DNA of 64,000 bases from Lucifuga dentata (lineage: Eukaryota; Chordata; Actinopteri; Ophidiiformes; Bythitidae), in NCBI GenBank assembly GCA_014773175.1, contig VXCM01000470.1, forward strand, positions 124,001 through 188,000, given 5' to 3'. A program made the translations under genes and the position numbers. Shown one piece after another: positions 62,736-64,000 of this stretch (the stretch's first letter is position 1; each line of letters opens with the position of its first letter). The notes beneath the pieces were generated by a model. It was not told the DNA's origin and made no database searches. It was given only the letters and a program-made list of their open reading frames with translations.

Positions 62736-63983
62736 TGTGATTATGATTTATTTCAATTCTTCTCTGGGCGGTGTCAAGGCAACACTGTCGCTGTCGGTGA
62801 TAATGGCTGTGTAACTCTGTACTTCTGGAAAAATGTGTGAACAAGTAAATGAGCATTGTCTAGTTTCTAGTACATTTGATGCGCCATTGAGGACCTCATT
62901 GAAACCCTAAATTTCTCCAGTGGAGCCAATAATAGAAGGCCATATCCATACTTGGAACGAGAGGTGGAATGAAAGGTGCAGAGATAGTATCTGTAAATAT
63001 GGAGATCAGCGCTAATCTCGCTCCCCTGCACACCCACGGATCAGCATGCGGCTGTCCCAGCATTCATATTTTAATGATATGCTTTGCAGCAATACGAAAC
63101 TTTTCCAGTGGGAGGAAAAGTGTCTCTTGACATGTGGAAATGCTGCACTGCTGCTGTTTGTAAAAGTCACAGGCACAGGGTGTATTGTTTGGAGCAGCAG
63201 CTTCGGCTGCATGGGCTACAGTCCATTCTGTTTTACCAAGCATAACGACCACACTGTTCTTTATTGGTTAGCCAATTCTGAATAAGCTGTTTTACAGTCC
63301 ATCAATAAGCTGCACTTGACTAGTGTGTGCAAAGAGAAGCTATGTCCTCCAGCACACTATGGAGTGTACTTTCTAATTTATTGCCAATCATTCTTTTGCT
63401 ATTTTAGTTTTACTATGCAACAGCGCACAACACAATTAAAATAATAAAGATGGGAAAGTGATTCATTCATTTGTGCAACTGTTTTACAAATTTTGGAATA
63501 TCTAGTATCTTTAAGAATAATGTGTGTGTGTGTGTGTGTGTGTTTTGTTCCACGATTGTTGCACTTATGTTATAGACTTATATACACTCTGTGCTATATG
63601 CTTTTCCTCCGTGTCTTTTATATGGCATATACAGTATGTCAAGCATATAGTAGGCTAAAACACAATTACAATAAAGACATATTGTGTAAGCTTAGATTTT
63701 TAAAAAAATAATATACTAAAGTATAAAATTCATACTGGTTGATACTGATAATTAAATTAGGCTTGTAAACTGATTTGTTGGATCTCTGCAATGATCCCAC
63801 GTGTCACAACTGAAAAAACCGGGTCTGCTTCATCAACCTTACCTAATCAAGTGATGATATTACAGTAATAATAATGTGGTGCCCACTGGTTGTTTTTTTT
63901 TTTTTTTTCNTTTTTTTTTTTTTTTTCCCTGCTCCCGTCATCATGCCCTGCACAGTTACCCTCTCCCTTCTGTTATTTTGCAG

Positions 63984-64000
63984 CCAGTGTTGATGTCAAC
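63984..64000 (+). CDS. dlg4: dlg4 exon 3, 5' end only (runs off the window)
   Basis: A long T/C-rich tract and tctgttattttgcag precede CCAGTGTTGATGTCAAC, which reads P-V-L-M-S-T in the phase set by exon 2. Zebrafish Dlg4 has a PVLLPS-like stretch just after the SPxK end of the preceding exon, so this fits the next coding exon leading to the PDZ1 domain. Only 17 bases are visible, so the call rests on the acceptor, the phase and this short match. Confidence 0.7.

Larger units (their letters stand above)
58151..63983 (+). other. dlg4: dlg4 intron 2
   Basis: The donor gtagga at 58151 and the acceptor tttgcag at 63983 delimit a 5.8-kb intron. It holds a long (GAT)n array close to exon 2, a (CT)n tract at 61.1 kb and a second (GAT)n at 62.7 kb. 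I see no other gene, RNA gene or clear transposon in it. Confidence 0.7.

Noticed and set aside
1..64000. L27-domain exons of the dlg4 beta isoform
   Set aside because: I looked for a frame like the FQSDLFQALLDIQEFYE helix in both the upstream region and intron 1 and saw none. They may lie left of the window.
1..64000. tRNA, rRNA or known snRNA genes
   Set aside because: No A/B-box pair or cloverleaf and no rRNA core was seen on either strand. A dedicated scan could still find degraded copies.

Overview
The window is vertebrate nuclear DNA, almost certainly from a teleost fish. It is AT-rich and intron-dominated, with very dense microsatellites, decayed Tc1/mariner and L1-type elements, and a family of fish-type interspersed repeats ending in (CATC)n/(GATG)n. 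No bacterial or viral gene layout is present. The one protein-coding gene I can identify is the 5' part of dlg4 (PSD-95/SAP90, a synaptic MAGUK scaffold) on the + strand. Exon 2 reads KYRYQDEETPPLEHSPAHL and so on, and it matches the DLG4 paralogue better than DLG1 or DLG2. I cannot tell which fish co-orthologue (dlg4a or dlg4b) this is.

Gene layout. The canonical palmitoylated first exon (MDCLCIVTTK) lies at 22358-22387. A second, alternative first exon encoding MCQCKVICSNRTLSLMFGCK lies at 45236-45295, inside the 35.6-kb first intron. The shared exon 2 is at 57989-58150, and the first 17 bases of exon 3 end the window (63984-64000). All junctions are phase 0 with GT/AG borders. The alternative exon resembles a DLG2 (PSD-93) alternative N-terminus, so the gene appears to use two promoters that make two differently lipidated N-termini joined to the same body. 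The L27 exons of the beta isoform were not found and may lie further upstream.

Regulatory layout. Positions 2950-6600 form a CpG-richer block with CCAAT boxes, a perfect PBX-MEIS/PREP decamer inside a 25-bp module repeated 50 bp later, and a TATA-like element. It looks like a promoter or enhancer, but its target gene is unknown. RFX X-box-like motifs occur near exon 1 (21.4 and 23.5 kb), as a close pair at 29.6 kb, and before exon 2 (57.2 kb). A strong RE1 (REST/NRSF) match lies about 650 bp upstream of the alternative exon. Perfect CRE octamers occur at 16.6 and 43.3 kb. Exon 1 sits between a long pyrimidine tract and a purine tract.

The rest is intergenic or intronic DNA with microsatellites, foldback elements (15.4 and 36.9 kb), two copies of a TTAA-flanked MITE family, two Tc1-type remnants (27.9 and 43.7 kb), an L1-type 3' end (50.4 kb) and one unidentified reverse-strand coding-like relic (51.5 kb). 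The assembly has many single-N joins. Four of them are flanked by exact 62-67-bp duplications, which are very likely unmerged contig ends rather than biology.
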